Shown piece by piece: positions 37,127 to 45,080 of a stretch of DNA of 64,000 nt (position 1 is the first letter of the stretch; each line of letters starts with the position of its first letter). The notes beneath the pieces were generated by a model. That model was not told the DNA's origin, did no database searches, and was given only the letters and a program-made list of their open reading frames with translations. Location of the stretch: the NCBI GenBank assembly GCA_937889855.1, contig CALBYK010000160.1, positions 1 to 64,000 on the forward strand, read 5' to 3'. The DNA comes from an uncultured Prevotella sp. Lineage in GTDB: Bacteria > Bacteroidota > Bacteroidia > Bacteroidales > Bacteroidaceae. The position numbers and the translations under genes are program-made.

Positions 37127-38417
37127 ATTTTTTCATGCTGTAGTAGCCGAACCGGCAGCGTAGGCAGTTGCGGCGCTCGCAGTAGCGCGTGTGCAGTTGT
37201 ATGATGGCCTGCGTGTCGGCGGCGTTGTCGGCGCGCAAGCCACACTCCTGCCAAAGGCGTATGTGGGTGTTGTCCTCGGGCGGAAGTGTCTCGAGAAATT
37301 CGGCGGCGCGCTCTATGAGCTGCTCGTCTTGGCGGTGGCAGCCGTAGGCGTGGAGCATGGGCACTACGGCGTTGATGATGAGAATGTCGATGGATGAGGC
37401 AGAGAGATGCTTAGAGCTGGGGCGCGACTCGTTGCCGAAGGTGTAGTGCGTGCGCCAGTAGTCGCTCACCTCCGACTGCAATGTGCGGCGCACATCGTCG
37501 AGTGTCTTGCAGGCAGCGACGGCACTTAGGTCGGCACGCCGCGAGCAATAGAGCGTGGCGAGCTGCGAGAGGCGGATATAAGGGAAGTTCTGCGGACGCA
37601 GACGAAGAAACCGCCATGTCTGTCGGGACATGGCTGCGAGCGAGAACTTATGGGCGAGATAAGTCCACTCGCTCCTTAGACGGTTGAAATAAGGGTCTTG
37701 GGTGGCTGCCGCGCGCTGTCGCTCGTTCATGGCATCGGCATCGAGCAGTCCGGCATAGCCGAGGAAGAGAGCCTCCACCTGGAACGGGTCGTCGCGGTGG
37801 TGGCCCACCTGCATCAGCGGCAACTGTGTCGCCCATTGCTCGAACGCCTCGCTGTTGACCCCGAATCCGAAGCTGCGGGCTATCGTGGCGAAGAACGCGT
37901 TCTCCCATGATCCGCCGGCGGTCTTCACGCGCTGTTTGATGGCATCGCACTTGTCGGATAGTCGCTCGGCGGCGAGCGCGCTCATCCAGGAGTGGACGGC
38001 GAGGCTCGGCAGATTGAGCACAGTGTCGCGGCACGGCGGATAGCGGTCGGCTGCGAGCAGTCGGCGGTAGTTCTGCATGATGTGCGGCGGAACCTCCAGT
38101 TGCATCTGTGGCGGGCGTGAGCCGTCGGCAGTCACCACGTCGGCGTCGATGACCGAGGCAACGTGCAGCACCACGTTGTTGTATGCCGCGTCGTGGTCGT
38201 GCCCGTGCAGGAACCAGTCGGCGGAACGCTCGTGTATCTCCACGTTGCCTACCCACAGCGTGCCGCCTATCTTTATCTTCGCGTTGAAGAAGTCGGGACC
38301 CGCGTTGCGGTTGTGCAGTCCGGGGTCGATAATCTCCACTGGCAGTCCGCCGGTGGTGCGCAACTCGTGGAGCGGCAGTATGCGGTGCTTCCAGATGTAG
38401 TGGAGGAGTAGTTCCAT
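37125..38417 (-). CDS. DUF2851 family protein
   Basis: The 430-residue cytoplasmic protein matches DUF2851: MELLLHYIWKHRILP start, DPGLHNRNAGPDFFNAKIKIGG (32-53), WVGNVEIHERSADWFLHGHD (about 55-74), NVVLHV, and a Cys-rich C-terminus YCERRNCLRCRFGYY. The N-terminal His/Asp/Glu pattern suggests a nuclease-like fold, but the family has no established function that I know. It shares orientation with ruvB upstream, and its TAACTTTG -7 element (38440-38447) overlaps the gap after ruvB. Confidence 0.85.
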   Translation of the reverse strand: MELLLHYIWKHRILPLHELRTTGGLPVEIIDPGLHNRNAGPDFFNAKIKIGGTLWVGNVEIHERSADWFLHGHDHDAAYNNVVLHVASVIDADVVTADGSRPPQMQLEVPPHIMQNYRRLLAADRYPPCRDTVLNLPSLAVHSWMSALAAERLSDKCDAIKQRVKTAGGSWENAFFATIARSFGFGVNSEAFEQWATQLPLMQVGHHRDDPFQVEALFLGYAGLLDADAMNERQRAAATQDPYFNRLRSEWTYLAHKFSLAAMSRQTWRFLRLRPQNFPYIRLSQLATLYCSRRADLSAVAACKTLDDVRRTLQSEVSDYWRTHYTFGNESRPSSKHLSASSIDILIINAVVPMLHAYGCHRQDEQLIERAAEFLETLPPEDNTHIRLWQECGLRADNAADTQAIIQLHTRYCERRNCLRCRFGYYSMKK

Positions 38418-38439
38418 AGGATGTTGTTTAGGTTTGTCG

Positions 38440-38447
38440 CAAAGTTA
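38440..38447 (-). promoter_or_regulatory. -7 element of DUF2851
   Basis: TAACTTTG on the minus strand, 23 bp before the start codon, directly after the ruvB stop; no TTTG at -33. Confidence 0.5.
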
Positions 38448-38454
38448 CGTGTTT

Positions 38455-39492
38455 TTAGTCGAACAGACTCGGTTCGGCGGCGTTGCTGCCCGCTGTCATG
38501 GGCCGTCCGAGATGCTGGTAGGCGAGGGGAGTGACCATGCGTCCGCGCGGCGTGCGCTTGATGAATCCCTCCATGATGAGGTAAGGCTCGTACACTTCCT
38601 CCACGGTGCCGGTGTCCTCGCCGATGGCGGTGGCGATGGTCGAGACGCCGACGGGTCCGCCACGGAACTTGTCGATGATGGTTAGAAGTATCTTGTTGTC
38701 AATCTCGTCCAGTCCGTACTGGTCGATGTTGAGTGCTGACAAAGAGAGACGTGCTATGTCGCGGTCGATGCGTCCGTTGCCCTTCACCTGCGCGAAGTCG
38801 CGCACGCGGCGCAGCAGGGCGTTGGCGATACGTGGCGTGCCGCGAGAACGACGTGCTATCTCAATGGCGGCATCGTCGTCGATGGGCACCTTCATTATCA
38901 TTGCCGAGCGCTTGATGATGCGCTGCAAGGTCTCCGGTCCATAATACTCCAGGTGGAGGTTGATGCCGAAGCGTGCGCGCAGCGGAGCGGTGAGCAAACC
39001 GCTGCGTGTTGTAGCGCCCACGAGAGTGAAGGGGTTGAGGTCGATCTGTATGGAGCGTGCCGACGGACCCTTGTCAATCATGATGTCGATGCGGTAGTCC
39101 TCCATCGCCGAGTAGAGATATTCCTCGACGACTGGCGAGAGGCGGTGTATCTCGTCGATGAAGAGCACGTCGCGCGGTTCGAGCGACGTGAGTATGCCGG
39201 CGAGGTCGCCCGGCTTGTCGAGTACCGGTCCGCTCGTTATCTTGAAGCCCACGCCAAGCTCGTTGGCGATGATGTTGCTCAGTGTTGTTTTTCCTAAGCC
39301 CGGAGGGCCGTGGAGCAATGTGTGGTCGAGTGGCTCGCCACGATACTTGGCTGCCTCGACGAACACCTCAAGGTTCTCCACCACCTTCTGCTGTCCGCTG
39401 AAGTCGCCAAACTTTAATGGGCGAAGCGCGTTCTCAAAGTCCTTCTCGCCCTTCGAGACCTGCTCGCCGCGTATGTCGAAATCTTCTTCCAT
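38455..39492 (-). CDS. ruvB: Holliday junction branch migration ATPase RuvB
   Basis: The 345-residue AAA+ motor has Walker [10 protein letters not shown] (62-70), Walker B LFIDEIHR (near 111-118), sensor 1 [18 protein letters not shown], and a C-terminal winged-helix DNA-binding domain ([30 protein letters not shown]). It drives branch migration with RuvA and RuvC. The ATG at 39492 gives the usual [11 protein letters not shown] start. An in-frame extension to 39522 reads into a repeat and is not used. Confidence 0.96.
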   Translation of the reverse strand: MEEDFDIRGEQVSKGEKDFENALRPLKFGDFSGQQKVVENLEVFVEAAKYRGEPLDHTLLHGPPGLGKTTLSNIIANELGVGFKITSGPVLDKPGDLAGILTSLEPRDVLFIDEIHRLSPVVEEYLYSAMEDYRIDIMIDKGPSARSIQIDLNPFTLVGATTRSGLLTAPLRARFGINLHLEYYGPETLQRIIKRSAMIMKVPIDDDAAIEIARRSRGTPRIANALLRRVRDFAQVKGNGRIDRDIARLSLSALNIDQYGLDEIDNKILLTIIDKFRGGPVGVSTIATAIGEDTGTVEEVYEPYLIMEGFIKRTPRGRMVTPLAYQHLGRPMTAGSNAAEPSLFD

Positions 39493-39504
39493 TGTTGTTG
39501 TCTT

Positions 39505-39616
39505 AAGTTGACGAGTTGACAAGTTGACGAGCTGTTTGTTGATGTGACCTAAGAATCAGATTCCTATTCAAACACTATCAGCTTGTCAACTCGTTTACTT
39601 GTCAACCCGTCTACTT
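39505..39616. repeat. Imperfect palindrome built from GTTGACAAGTTGACGAG units
   Basis: Left arm 39505-39534 carries tandem GTTGAC units; right arm 39579-39616 carries GTCAAC units in complement. The arms pair imperfectly around a 44-nt centre. It separates ruvB from the DUF2442/DUF4160 pair. Confidence 0.65.
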
Positions 39617-39620
39617 TATT

Positions 39621-39854
39621 TTATATTCTGTCCAATTCGTTACGCTTCATTATCAGAGGGTAACGCTCGGGGTGTTTCAGACTGTCGATCTCCAAGTCAA
39701 CGTCAAGGTTAGGCCATTCAATGGCGTTGCGTCCGCTCATCTGCACGTTGAGAGCGTCCGCGATACTTGCATCGCGCATCCATGGAATTCGGTTGTAGGA
39801 GAGGAAGTAGTCCTGTCCAAGTACGGAAATCATCAGTCCCTTGTCATTTATCAT
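39621..39854 (-). CDS. DUF2442 domain protein, predicted antitoxin-like partner
   Basis: The 77-residue protein matches DUF2442: FLSYNRIPWMRDA, ADALNVQMSGRNAIEWPNLDVDLEID, KHPERYPL. The ATG at 39854 overlaps the end of the DUF4160 gene by 11 bases (ATGATAAATGA), suggesting coupled translation. A longer start at 39905 would give a 62-base overlap. DUF4160-DUF2442 pairs are widespread and predicted as toxin-antitoxin or stress modules; which one is the toxin is not clear from sequence. Confidence 0.75.
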   Translation of the reverse strand: MINDKGLMISVLGQDYFLSYNRIPWMRDASIADALNVQMSGRNAIEWPNLDVDLEIDSLKHPERYPLIMKRNELDRI

Positions 39855-40098
39855 CAAGACGCTTACCGACGTGTCTTGTGAACTTGACCTTAAAGTCGTC
39901 TCCATATTCTGTGATAATTTGTTCTACGAAACTAAGTTCTTTACTGCTGAACCCATAATTCTCTGCCAATTCAATTCCCGGCTCAAGCCAATATTTGGCT
40001 TCTTTCTCAGCTTTAATGACATGTATATGTATTCGTGCCTCCTCGTTGGAGTATATTTTGAACACATAACCATTTTGCTCTTTGAATTTTGGACTCAT
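39844..40098 (-). CDS. DUF4160 domain protein, first gene of a TA-like pair
   Basis: The 84-residue protein matches DUF4160: a short beta strand, then EEARIHIHVIKAEKEAKYWLEPGIELAENYGFSSKELSFVEQII. The His-x-His and WL-x-P segments are family hallmarks. A TAACTTTG -7 element lies at 40124-40131 (minus), and its promoter region overlaps, back to back, that of the ATPase/nuclease gene at 40210. It is translated just before DUF2442. Confidence 0.78.
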   Translation of the reverse strand: MSPKFKEQNGYVFKIYSNEEARIHIHVIKAEKEAKYWLEPGIELAENYGFSSKELSFVEQIITEYGDDFKVKFTRHVGKRLDDK

Positions 40099-40123
40099 GT
40101 GTTATTGTTTTATCTTTGTTTTG

Positions 40124-40131
40124 CAAAGTTA
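40124..40131 (-). promoter_or_regulatory. -7 element of the DUF4160-DUF2442 operon
   Basis: TAACTTTG on the minus strand; the start codon is 26 bases downstream. Confidence 0.5.
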
Positions 40132-40151
40132 ATGGATTTTATTCAGAAAAC

Positions 40152-40182
40152 TTTGCCAAACCGCATAAATCAGCTATCTTTG
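40152..40182 (+). promoter_or_regulatory. Promoter of the AAA-ATPase/PD-(D/E)XK gene
   Basis: TTTG (40152-40155), 19 nt, TATCTTTG (40175-40182): a full consensus match. Its first 13 bases, TTTGCCAAACCGC, are identical to those of the comM promoter at 48376. Confidence 0.85.
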
Positions 40183-40209
40183 TGACATAAACCAAACTCG
40201 GAGAAAACG

Positions 40210-41790
40210 ATGACAGAACTCAGCGACAGAAGATTACCCGTGGGTATCCAGTCTTTCTATGAAATCAGGGAGAATGGATACTTGTATGTTGACAAGACCG
40301 ACTTGATATGGAACCTTGCCAACAAGGGCAGAAAGTACAATTACTTGAGCCGTCCGCGTCGCTTCGGAAAGTCGGTGCTCGTGGATACCCTCCAGGCTTA
40401 TTTCGAGGGGGAGAAGAGCCTTTTCGAGGGCCTGCGCATAATGGAACTGGAGAAGGACTGGACCAAACGCCCCGTCATACGCCTTGACATGAGTAGGGGC
40501 GGAGCCAGTGCCAATACATTGCGCTCCTATCTCGACATACGCTTTGGCGAATACGAAGAAGTTTATGGCATCACCCCCAAGGCAACAGCAGGTCTTGCCG
40601 ACCGCTTCCACGGCATCATGGCTACCGCTTGCAAGCAGACAGGGCAGCAGGTGGCGATACTCATCGACGAGTACGACTCGCCCCTTCAGCACTCGTGGCT
40701 CACTCCCGAACACGACGCCTGCACGGCAGTCTATCGCGAGGTGTTCGCCATACTTAAGGCTGACGACTACTACGAGAAGTTCGTGTTCATCACGGGCATC
40801 ACCAAGTTCACGCAGATATCGCTCTTCTCCGTGCTCAACAATCTCAGCAACATCAGTTTCGACGGGCAGTTCGCCCCGCTGTGCGGCATCACCCAGCAGG
40901 AGATTACCGACAACTTCATGCCCGAGATTGAGGCGATGGGCAAGAAGAACGGCTGGACAGTGGAGGAGACCATAGAGCAACTGAAAGCCAATTACGACGG
41001 CTACCACTTCAGCCGCCACAACATGGTGGACGTGTTCAATCCGTTCAGCCTTGTCAATTCCTTGGCAGATGGAGAAATAAAGAACTACTGGGCATCGTCA
41101 GGCGCCACTTCGCTGCTGCCGAAGTTTGTCAGCGACATGGAGATAAGGCTGAAGGATTTTGACAACTGCGCGTTGATAAGCCCCGTAATCGAGACATCGG
41201 ACGTGACGGGCGGCGGCGCCGAACTGTTTCTCTACCAGTCGGGCTACCTCACCATCAAGGGCTACATGAACGGGCTCTATCTTCTCGGCATACCTAACCA
41301 TGAGGTGCGCCAGGCTCTCTACGAGACTGTGCTCCCGGCACTGGCGATGCGCCGCTCGGGCGACATACAGTCCACGCAGGCGTTCCTGTACATGCATCTG
41401 ATGCTCGGCAATGTTGACGAGGCGAAGAAATACCTCAAGGCATTGGTTGCCGACGTGCCATACAGCAACAAGAAGCTCGCCTCGATGGACATGGAGGAAC
41501 GCTACCGCCTAATCATGAGCACCATCTTCAATGCCATAGGCTGCCGCGTGGAGGTGGAGAAGATGATTGCCACGGGCCGTATCGACATGGTGGTGGAGCT
41601 GCACGGCAACGTCTATGTCATGGAACTGAAGCTCACGAAGAACGGCGGCATCGCAGCTGCCGAGCGTCAGATACGCGACAACCGTTATGCCGAGCCGTTC
41701 AAGACTCCCGGCCACAAGGTGTTCGCGCTTGCCGTGGAACTCGACGACATGGGCAAGGGACTGATTGACTGGAAACTGGTGGAGGAATAA
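40210..41790 (+). CDS. AAA-ATPase-like protein with C-terminal PD-(D/E)XK nuclease domain (DUF1703 type)
   Basis: The 526-residue protein starts with the AAA-ATPase_like module: VGIQSFYEIRENGYLYVDKTDLIW, then a degenerate Walker A RPRRFGKS (48-55) and a Walker B-like VAILIDEYDSPL (near 153-164). The C-terminal part (about 420-520) is a PDDEXK_9 nuclease fold: GRIDMVVELHGNVYVMELKL, with Asp and Glu-Leu-Lys as the active-site set. Such genes are abundant, multi-copy and often near mobile DNA in Bacteroidota; their role is unknown. It has its own consensus promoter. Confidence 0.88.
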   Translation: MTELSDRRLPVGIQSFYEIRENGYLYVDKTDLIWNLANKGRKYNYLSRPRRFGKSVLVDTLQAYFEGEKSLFEGLRIMELEKDWTKRPVIRLDMSRGGASANTLRSYLDIRFGEYEEVYGITPKATAGLADRFHGIMATACKQTGQQVAILIDEYDSPLQHSWLTPEHDACTAVYREVFAILKADDYYEKFVFITGITKFTQISLFSVLNNLSNISFDGQFAPLCGITQQEITDNFMPEIEAMGKKNGWTVEETIEQLKANYDGYHFSRHNMVDVFNPFSLVNSLADGEIKNYWASSGATSLLPKFVSDMEIRLKDFDNCALISPVIETSDVTGGGAELFLYQSGYLTIKGYMNGLYLLGIPNHEVRQALYETVLPALAMRRSGDIQSTQAFLYMHLMLGNVDEAKKYLKALVADVPYSNKKLASMDMEERYRLIMSTIFNAIGCRVEVEKMIATGRIDMVVELHGNVYVMELKLTKNGGIAAAERQIRDNRYAEPFKTPGHKVFALAVELDDMGKGLIDWKLVEE

Positions 41791-41796
41791 TAAAAA

Positions 41797-41824
41797 CCGT
41801 GGCGGAGGTCTCCGGCCTCCGCTG
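41797..41824. repeat. REP palindrome, family B
   Basis: CGTGGCGGAGGTCTCCGGCC core, 6 bp after the stop of the ATPase/nuclease gene. Confidence 0.8.
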
Positions 41825-41918
41825 CAGCCAGTCAGGACACTGAATCTTTACATTATTTCTCATATGCATATCATTAAAGCATTAAATAAGTGAGTGTGCA
41901 AATTTATCTTTACATATA

Positions 41919-42019
41919 GTAGGAGGTACGGCCTCCGAGCCGTACCACGCAAATAATGCGAATGTACAAAGTTTGTAATAAGCCGATGCGTGGTACGGCT
42001 CGGAGGCCGTACCTCCTAC
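41919..42019. repeat. Family C element: perfect 33-bp inverted repeat
   Basis: Arms 41919-41951 and 41987-42019 are exact reverse complements, and each arm is itself a hairpin (GTACGGC/GCCGTAC). It is preceded by ATCTTTACATATAG and followed by GCTAATATATAAA; both flanks recur at the 54935-55000 copy. The element ends 43 bp before the nuclease start codon. Confidence 0.88.
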
Positions 42020-42061
42020 AATTTGTCGCTAATATATAAAATTAATTCTGAGCAGTTACTT

Positions 42062-43324
42062 ATGAAAGAAGCCCAAGTACGCAATCTTAAAATGCTTTTG
42101 CAACGTTTGGACATCGTCAGAGATAAAATATCAGCAAGAAATGAAGGAAAAGAAAAATTCAATGTATTCTCTTGTCTGCTCGATTCTAACGATGAAAGAT
42201 ATTTACATTCACGTTTCATCTCAAGTTTGATAGACCCAAGGGGGGGTCATGGATTGAAAGATGTTCCTTTAAATCGTTTTGTGGAAACATTAGACAGTAA
42301 TTTCAAATACAGTACTGACAATATTGAGATTTATCCTTCTTCATCAGATTGGGGGGAATACAAAAATATAGACATTCTTCTTATAGACAGGTCTTCCAAG
42401 CATGCTATAATTGTTGAGAACAAGATATATGCATCTGACAGTAACCATGAAGAAGAAGGACAGTTGGAACGCTATTATCGCCGTATCATAGAAGAAGACG
42501 GTATTCCACAGGAAAATATTGAAATCTATTATCTTACAATGGATGGGCATGAACCGTCAGCAGAAAGTGTCTCAACATCCTCTAAATATAAGGAATTGCC
42601 GCATATTGTCCATTGTATAACATATGGAAGTGAAATATTAAAATGGCTTCAGCAATGTATGCAAATAGCTTGTGACAAGCCATATATAAGGGAAACTATC
42701 GCGCAATACATAAATCTTATAAAGGAAATGACAAACGATACAGAAGTAGAAGACAGACTTGAAATAATAAAGATAATAGCCAGGAACGATGACACATTGG
42801 CAAGTGCCAAACTGCTTTTTGATAACTACAAACACATTCAGTGGCATACTATTTTTGATTTGTTCAATGATTTTTATGTTGAATTAGAAAGAAGGGGGTA
42901 CACTTGCATCTCAAAAGTTGAAAATAAGATGATTGATGATATCGTTCATGGTGGTCCTCAAAAGCGCAAGCAATATCCATCATTCAATATAAAGGATAAA
43001 AATGGAATAATAATAACAGTTGGTTGTGATTACGATGATTATTTCTATTTCGGCTTGAAGTCAAATAAAAATAAGATTTTGGATAAGGAAAAGGTAAAAA
43101 GTATAGTCTGCTTAAATGAAAAGTGTTATGTGGATAGAGAATGGCTTTTTTATAGATACTTTGACTGTCCGGATGACATGGCGATAGATATTTGGGACTT
43201 CTCGATGAATGGTACTTTCCGTATTATAAATCCAAATAAGAGGAGAGAAACTGTCAAAAAATATTTGGATGATATGGAGAATACCATATACAAAGAATTT
43301 AAAATTGACAAGTTGGTTAGGTAG
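42062..43324 (+). CDS. PD-(D/E)XK nuclease family protein (PDDEXK_4)
   Basis: The 420-residue protein has N-terminal HSRFISSLIDPRGGHG (49-64), typical of PDDEXK_4, and a catalytic set Asp104 (NIDILLI) and Glu119-Asn-Lys121 (IIVENKI). The C-terminal half is unassigned. The ATG at 42062 is used because the in-frame upstream codons come from the family C repeat. Base composition is visibly more AT-rich than neighbours and codons end mostly in A/T, a sign of recent transfer. Related proteins occur in restriction or phage-defence settings, but no partner is recognisable here. Confidence 0.75.
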   Translation: MKEAQVRNLKMLLQRLDIVRDKISARNEGKEKFNVFSCLLDSNDERYLHSRFISSLIDPRGGHGLKDVPLNRFVETLDSNFKYSTDNIEIYPSSSDWGEYKNIDILLIDRSSKHAIIVENKIYASDSNHEEEGQLERYYRRIIEEDGIPQENIEIYYLTMDGHEPSAESVSTSSKYKELPHIVHCITYGSEILKWLQQCMQIACDKPYIRETIAQYINLIKEMTNDTEVEDRLEIIKIIARNDDTLASAKLLFDNYKHIQWHTIFDLFNDFYVELERRGYTCISKVENKMIDDIVHGGPQKRKQYPSFNIKDKNGIIITVGCDYDDYFYFGLKSNKNKILDKEKVKSIVCLNEKCYVDREWLFYRYFDCPDDMAIDIWDFSMNGTFRIINPNKRRETVKKYLDDMENTIYKEFKIDKLVR

Positions 43325-43551
43325 ACTTTAAATCCAATGGCAATGAACGCCACATCAAGCAGCGCAACAAATACGTGGTCAACCGCATTGGCTACGAAAG
43401 TCTGTTGCGCCAGCTTTCCATTGCCGACACGCTTCATTCGGAGGACCCATGGCAGGTGGTTGACGACTGGATAGACAACTACAACTGCTCCGCCTATTAC
43501 GAGCCGTCCTATTTTATGGCAAGGAGCTATTTCGCGGGAGGATTTGTGTAA
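43321..43551 (+). pseudogene. Orphan C-terminal gene remnant
   Basis: An open frame of 76 codons without a start codon runs from just after the nuclease stop (frame +1) to TAA at 43549. It reads with host-like GC-rich codons (VVNRIGYESLLRQLSIAD, QVVDDWIDNYNCSAYYEP, MARSYFAGGFV). It looks like the surviving 3' end of a gene displaced by the AT-rich nuclease. I do not recognise the family. A second copy of its last residues lies at 44998-45045. Confidence 0.5.
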
Positions 43552-43561
43552 CGTTTATTGT

Positions 43562-44905
43562 TTACTTACGCTTCAATACATTATCCAGTATTTCGTGCAG
43601 TCTGCCTATCAGATAAAAAGGAAGATTGACAAGACGGAACTCTTTGCCTTTTGGAGTCTTGACCTTGTCCACGGAGTATTCTTTCGACCATACACGTATT
43701 GCGATGTCCACGTCGGAGTTGTCCATGAACACCTGAAGTGAGCGCAGATGGGCGTTTGTGCCACTTTTCACTTCTATAGGATAGAGCCTTGACTCATGCG
43801 TAAAGATGAAGTCCACTTCGGCACCGTTGTTCGGTCTTGCCCAAAACGAGCGGTGTTGTCCCACACGGTCTTCCATTGACAGCAACTCTTGTGCGGTGAT
43901 TTGTTCAGCTATGTGTCCGCGCCAACTGTCCACCATATCAGTGGAGCCAATGATTTCCTTTCTGATACCTGCTTGGTAGTTGACCAGTCCAGTGTCAAAC
44001 CAAATGAGTTTAGGCATCCGCTTTGTCTCGGGAATGATAGGCAGTTGGGTTGAAGAAACAGGATAGACCAATTCCAGCAGCATTGCTTTCTCCAACAGTC
44101 TGAATGCCTCGCCCACTTCTCTTGACTTATAGCCTGAGTTGGCAAAGTTGCCCAATGTGACGGTTTCGCCCGAGAAAGCCCAACCGTATGACAGGATGAA
44201 CCTTACGGTGTCAGTGAGCTTGTTGCCTCTCACGTATTTTTCGGAGTCGTCCTTGTAGGCTTGCACCAAAGTCTCATATACATCCTCTATGGCGATGATG
44301 TCCCGTGTCTCGCTATATTGCTGCACAACTTCGGGCATACCACCAACTATCGTATATTGATTGAAGAGATACATCAGTTGTTCATGGAAGGTTGCCGTAT
44401 ATTCAGCTTTTTGTGAGAGGACAGCCAGTAGGTTGTTCTTGCCCAAGGCTCCGAGAAATTCATAGAACGAGCATGGGCGCAAAGCCAAGTACTGTACTCT
44501 ACCCACTGGAAAACTGACGTTGACATCAACCAAATTTTCCAGCAGACTTCCAGCCGCAATGACATACAGGTCGGGTCGTTGCTCGTAAAAATATCTTAGC
44601 AGAGCGATGGTCTTGGGTGAGTTTTGTATCTCGTCGATAAATATCAATGTGCAGCCATCCTTTTGCTGCTTGCCCAAACTTGCAAATAGCATGCTCACCA
44701 AATCATCCAATGGTATTTCCATTTCAAATAACTTGATGCTTTCGGTGTTCTCTAAATTGAAGTAGAGATAGTTGTCGAACTGTGAGCCGAATTCGTTGAC
44801 AACGGTTGTCTTTCCAACCTGTCTTGCTCCCCTCAATATGAGTGGCTTGTGCCTTTTGTCTTGTTTCCAAGTTTCAAGCTTGCTTAAGATTTTACGTTTG
44901 AACAT
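43562..44905 (-). CDS. AAA_14/DUF4143 ATP-binding protein
   Basis: The 447-residue protein has Walker A GARQVGKTT (26-34), Walker B LIFIDEIQNSPKT (near 90-102), a sensor VIAAGSLLE, then the DUF4143 winged-helix part (GGMPEVVQQY, FILSYGWAFSGETVTLGNFA) and a PD-(D/E)XK-like C-terminus (NNGAEVDFIF..., LYPIEVKSG with Glu-Val-Lys). Function is unknown though the family is very common in gut Bacteroidota. The ATG at 44905 gives the normal MFKRKILSKLE start; the longer frame reads through 33-bp tandem repeats. A TACCTTTG -7 element lies within those repeats. Confidence 0.88.
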   Translation of the reverse strand: MFKRKILSKLETWKQDKRHKPLILRGARQVGKTTVVNEFGSQFDNYLYFNLENTESIKLFEMEIPLDDLVSMLFASLGKQQKDGCTLIFIDEIQNSPKTIALLRYFYEQRPDLYVIAAGSLLENLVDVNVSFPVGRVQYLALRPCSFYEFLGALGKNNLLAVLSQKAEYTATFHEQLMYLFNQYTIVGGMPEVVQQYSETRDIIAIEDVYETLVQAYKDDSEKYVRGNKLTDTVRFILSYGWAFSGETVTLGNFANSGYKSREVGEAFRLLEKAMLLELVYPVSSTQLPIIPETKRMPKLIWFDTGLVNYQAGIRKEIIGSTDMVDSWRGHIAEQITAQELLSMEDRVGQHRSFWARPNNGAEVDFIFTHESRLYPIEVKSGTNAHLRSLQVFMDNSDVDIAIRVWSKEYSVDKVKTPKGKEFRLVNLPFYLIGRLHEILDNVLKRK

Positions 44906-44918
44906 AGCTGAATGTTTT

Positions 44919-45000
44919 AAATCATGGGCAAAGGTACGTTGTTTTTGTTGCAAATCATGGGCATGTGTAGTTAAAGTTTGTTGCAAATCATGGGCAAGAC
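44919..45000. repeat. 33-bp tandem repeats in the DUF4143 ATPase promoter
   Basis: AAATCATGGGCA occurs at 44919, 44952 and 44985, exactly 33 bp apart, with GTTGC before copies 2 and 3. The first unit holds the -7 element TACCTTTG (minus, 44928-44935 region). Three phased copies suggest an operator array or a short duplication series. Confidence 0.8.
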
Positions 45001-45045
45001 TATCATTCGGCAGCAAGAATTTATTTTGTGGGAGGATTTGTATAA
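44998..45045 (+). pseudogene. Second copy of the orphan C-terminal remnant
   Basis: The 15 codons before TAA at 45043 end AARIYFVGGFV, matching MARSYFAGGFV of the 43321-43551 remnant. The two remnants lie on the same strand on either side of the DUF4143 ATPase. Confidence 0.4.
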
Positions 45046-45080
45046 TAATAGTCAGGGTATACCCTTTCAGATTTAGTTTT

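Noticed and set aside
41990..42061. N-terminal extension of the PDDEXK_4 nuclease
   Set aside because: The extra 24 codons are the right arm and flank of the family C repeat; the ATG at 42062 gives a normal start.
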